13,456 nucleotides of DNA from Clostridia bacterium (lineage in GTDB: Bacteria > Bacillota > Clostridia > Oscillospirales > QAMX01), in assembly GCA_017556885.1 (NCBI GenBank), contig JAFYLV010000192.1, positions 1 to 13,456 of the forward strand, written 5' to 3'. Shown one piece after another: positions 13,135 to 13,456 of this stretch. Made by a program: the position numbers and the translations under genes. The notes under the pieces are model-generated. The model did no database searches, had not been told where the DNA came from, and saw only the letters and a program-made list of their open reading frames with translations. How positions within the stretch are numbered: the first letter of the stretch is position 1; the number at the start of each line of letters is the position of its first letter.

Positions 13135-13456
13135 GCGAATATATGTTTACGGAAGCCTTTGAAGGCATGGACAAGGACGCGCGGGAAAGCTTTTACCGCA
13201 CGGTGTTTATGAACGATCCCTCTCCGTATGCGGCCGAATTGCGGAAACAGTATTATAAGTCTGTGCTTAAGCATATGGGCGAGAACGTATCCTTTGGCCG
13301 CAATGTCAAGATCATAAATCCCCAGTGGGTTTCCATCGGTGACGGTGTGTACATTGCAGACGATGTTACGATCGTTGCAAGAGGCGAAGGCGGAGTTACC
13401 ATCGGCGAGAAAACGAGCCTGCAGCACCGGGTTTATCTGGATACGGAAAGAGCGGA
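13131..13456 (+). CDS. Left-handed beta-helix (hexapeptide repeat) acyltransferase, truncated by window edge
   Basis: The gene starts at ATG 13131, overlapping the TGA of the previous gene (ATGA), and runs off the right edge after about 108 residues, so it is complete at the N-terminus only. It begins MSEYMFTEAFEGMDKDARES, a helical region as in maltose/galactoside acetyltransferases, then enters hexapeptide repeats: VSFGRNVKIINPQWVSIGDG, VYIADDVTIVARG and VTIGEKTSLQHRVYL. Such proteins are trimeric and transfer acetyl from acetyl-CoA to sugar hydroxyls or amines; the catalytic histidine would lie at or beyond the visible end (H at about 101 is one candidate). The overlap implies coupled expression with the GH109-like gene, so they may act on the same glycan or sugar. 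The acceptor cannot be told. Confidence 0.88.
   Translation, partial: MSEYMFTEAFEGMDKDARESFYRTVFMNDPSPYAAELRKQYYKSVLKHMGENVSFGRNVKIINPQWVSIGDGVYIADDVTIVARGEGGVTIGEKTSLQHRVYLDTERA

Overview
The window looks like the chromosome of an anaerobic, probably spore-forming member of the Clostridia (Bacillota), perhaps Oscillospiraceae-like. That rests on the sporulation regulator SpoIIID, a fused IspD-IspF enzyme of the non-mevalonate isoprenoid pathway, an LtaS-type polymerase, a short lysine/arginine-rich S21 protein, strong GGAGG ribosome sites and A+T-rich sigma-A promoters in a moderately GC-rich background. No species can be named from the sequence alone. There are 14 protein genes, two of them cut by the window edges. 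I see no tRNA, rRNA, insertion sequence, prophage or CRISPR array, and no gene-free gap above about 160 bases.

Left part (1-2640): a LysR-type regulator (left-truncated, minus strand) is divergent from a CofE-like gamma-glutamyl ligase family gene, with closely packed promoters and a small dyad between them. A TIM-barrel sugar isomerase/epimerase follows. Its own promoter appears to be nested inside the terminator hairpin of the CofE-like gene.

Middle, minus strand (2643-8259): ispDF, a U32 (RlhA-type) protein and an LtaS-family membrane phosphoglycerol transferase run head to tail with a 1-base overlap and a 29-base gap, then rpsU with its own consensus promoter. This is a housekeeping block: isoprenoid precursors, probable RNA hydroxylation, envelope polymer and ribosome. 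Upstream, spoIIID has a sigma-E-like promoter and a hairpin at its 3' end.

Right part (8707-13456): a NanA-type aldolase (plus), a RimJ/RimL-like acetyltransferase (minus, convergent), an unrecognised 204-residue protein with a short basic N-terminal module and a helical C-terminus, a D-lyxose isomerase-type cupin, a GH109-like Gfo/Idh/MocA enzyme and a translationally coupled hexapeptide acyltransferase that runs off the right edge. Several of these suggest use or remodelling of sugars (sialic acid, lyxose/mannose, glycosides), but most have their own promoters and they are not one obvious operon.

Points most worth a second look are the promoter nested in a terminator (1693-1750), the sigma-E-like promoter overlapping an inverted repeat at spoIIID, the GH109-like catalytic pattern in a predicted oxidoreductase, the CofE-like enzyme in an organism not expected to make F420, and the unknown two-module protein with a strong internal ribosome site.
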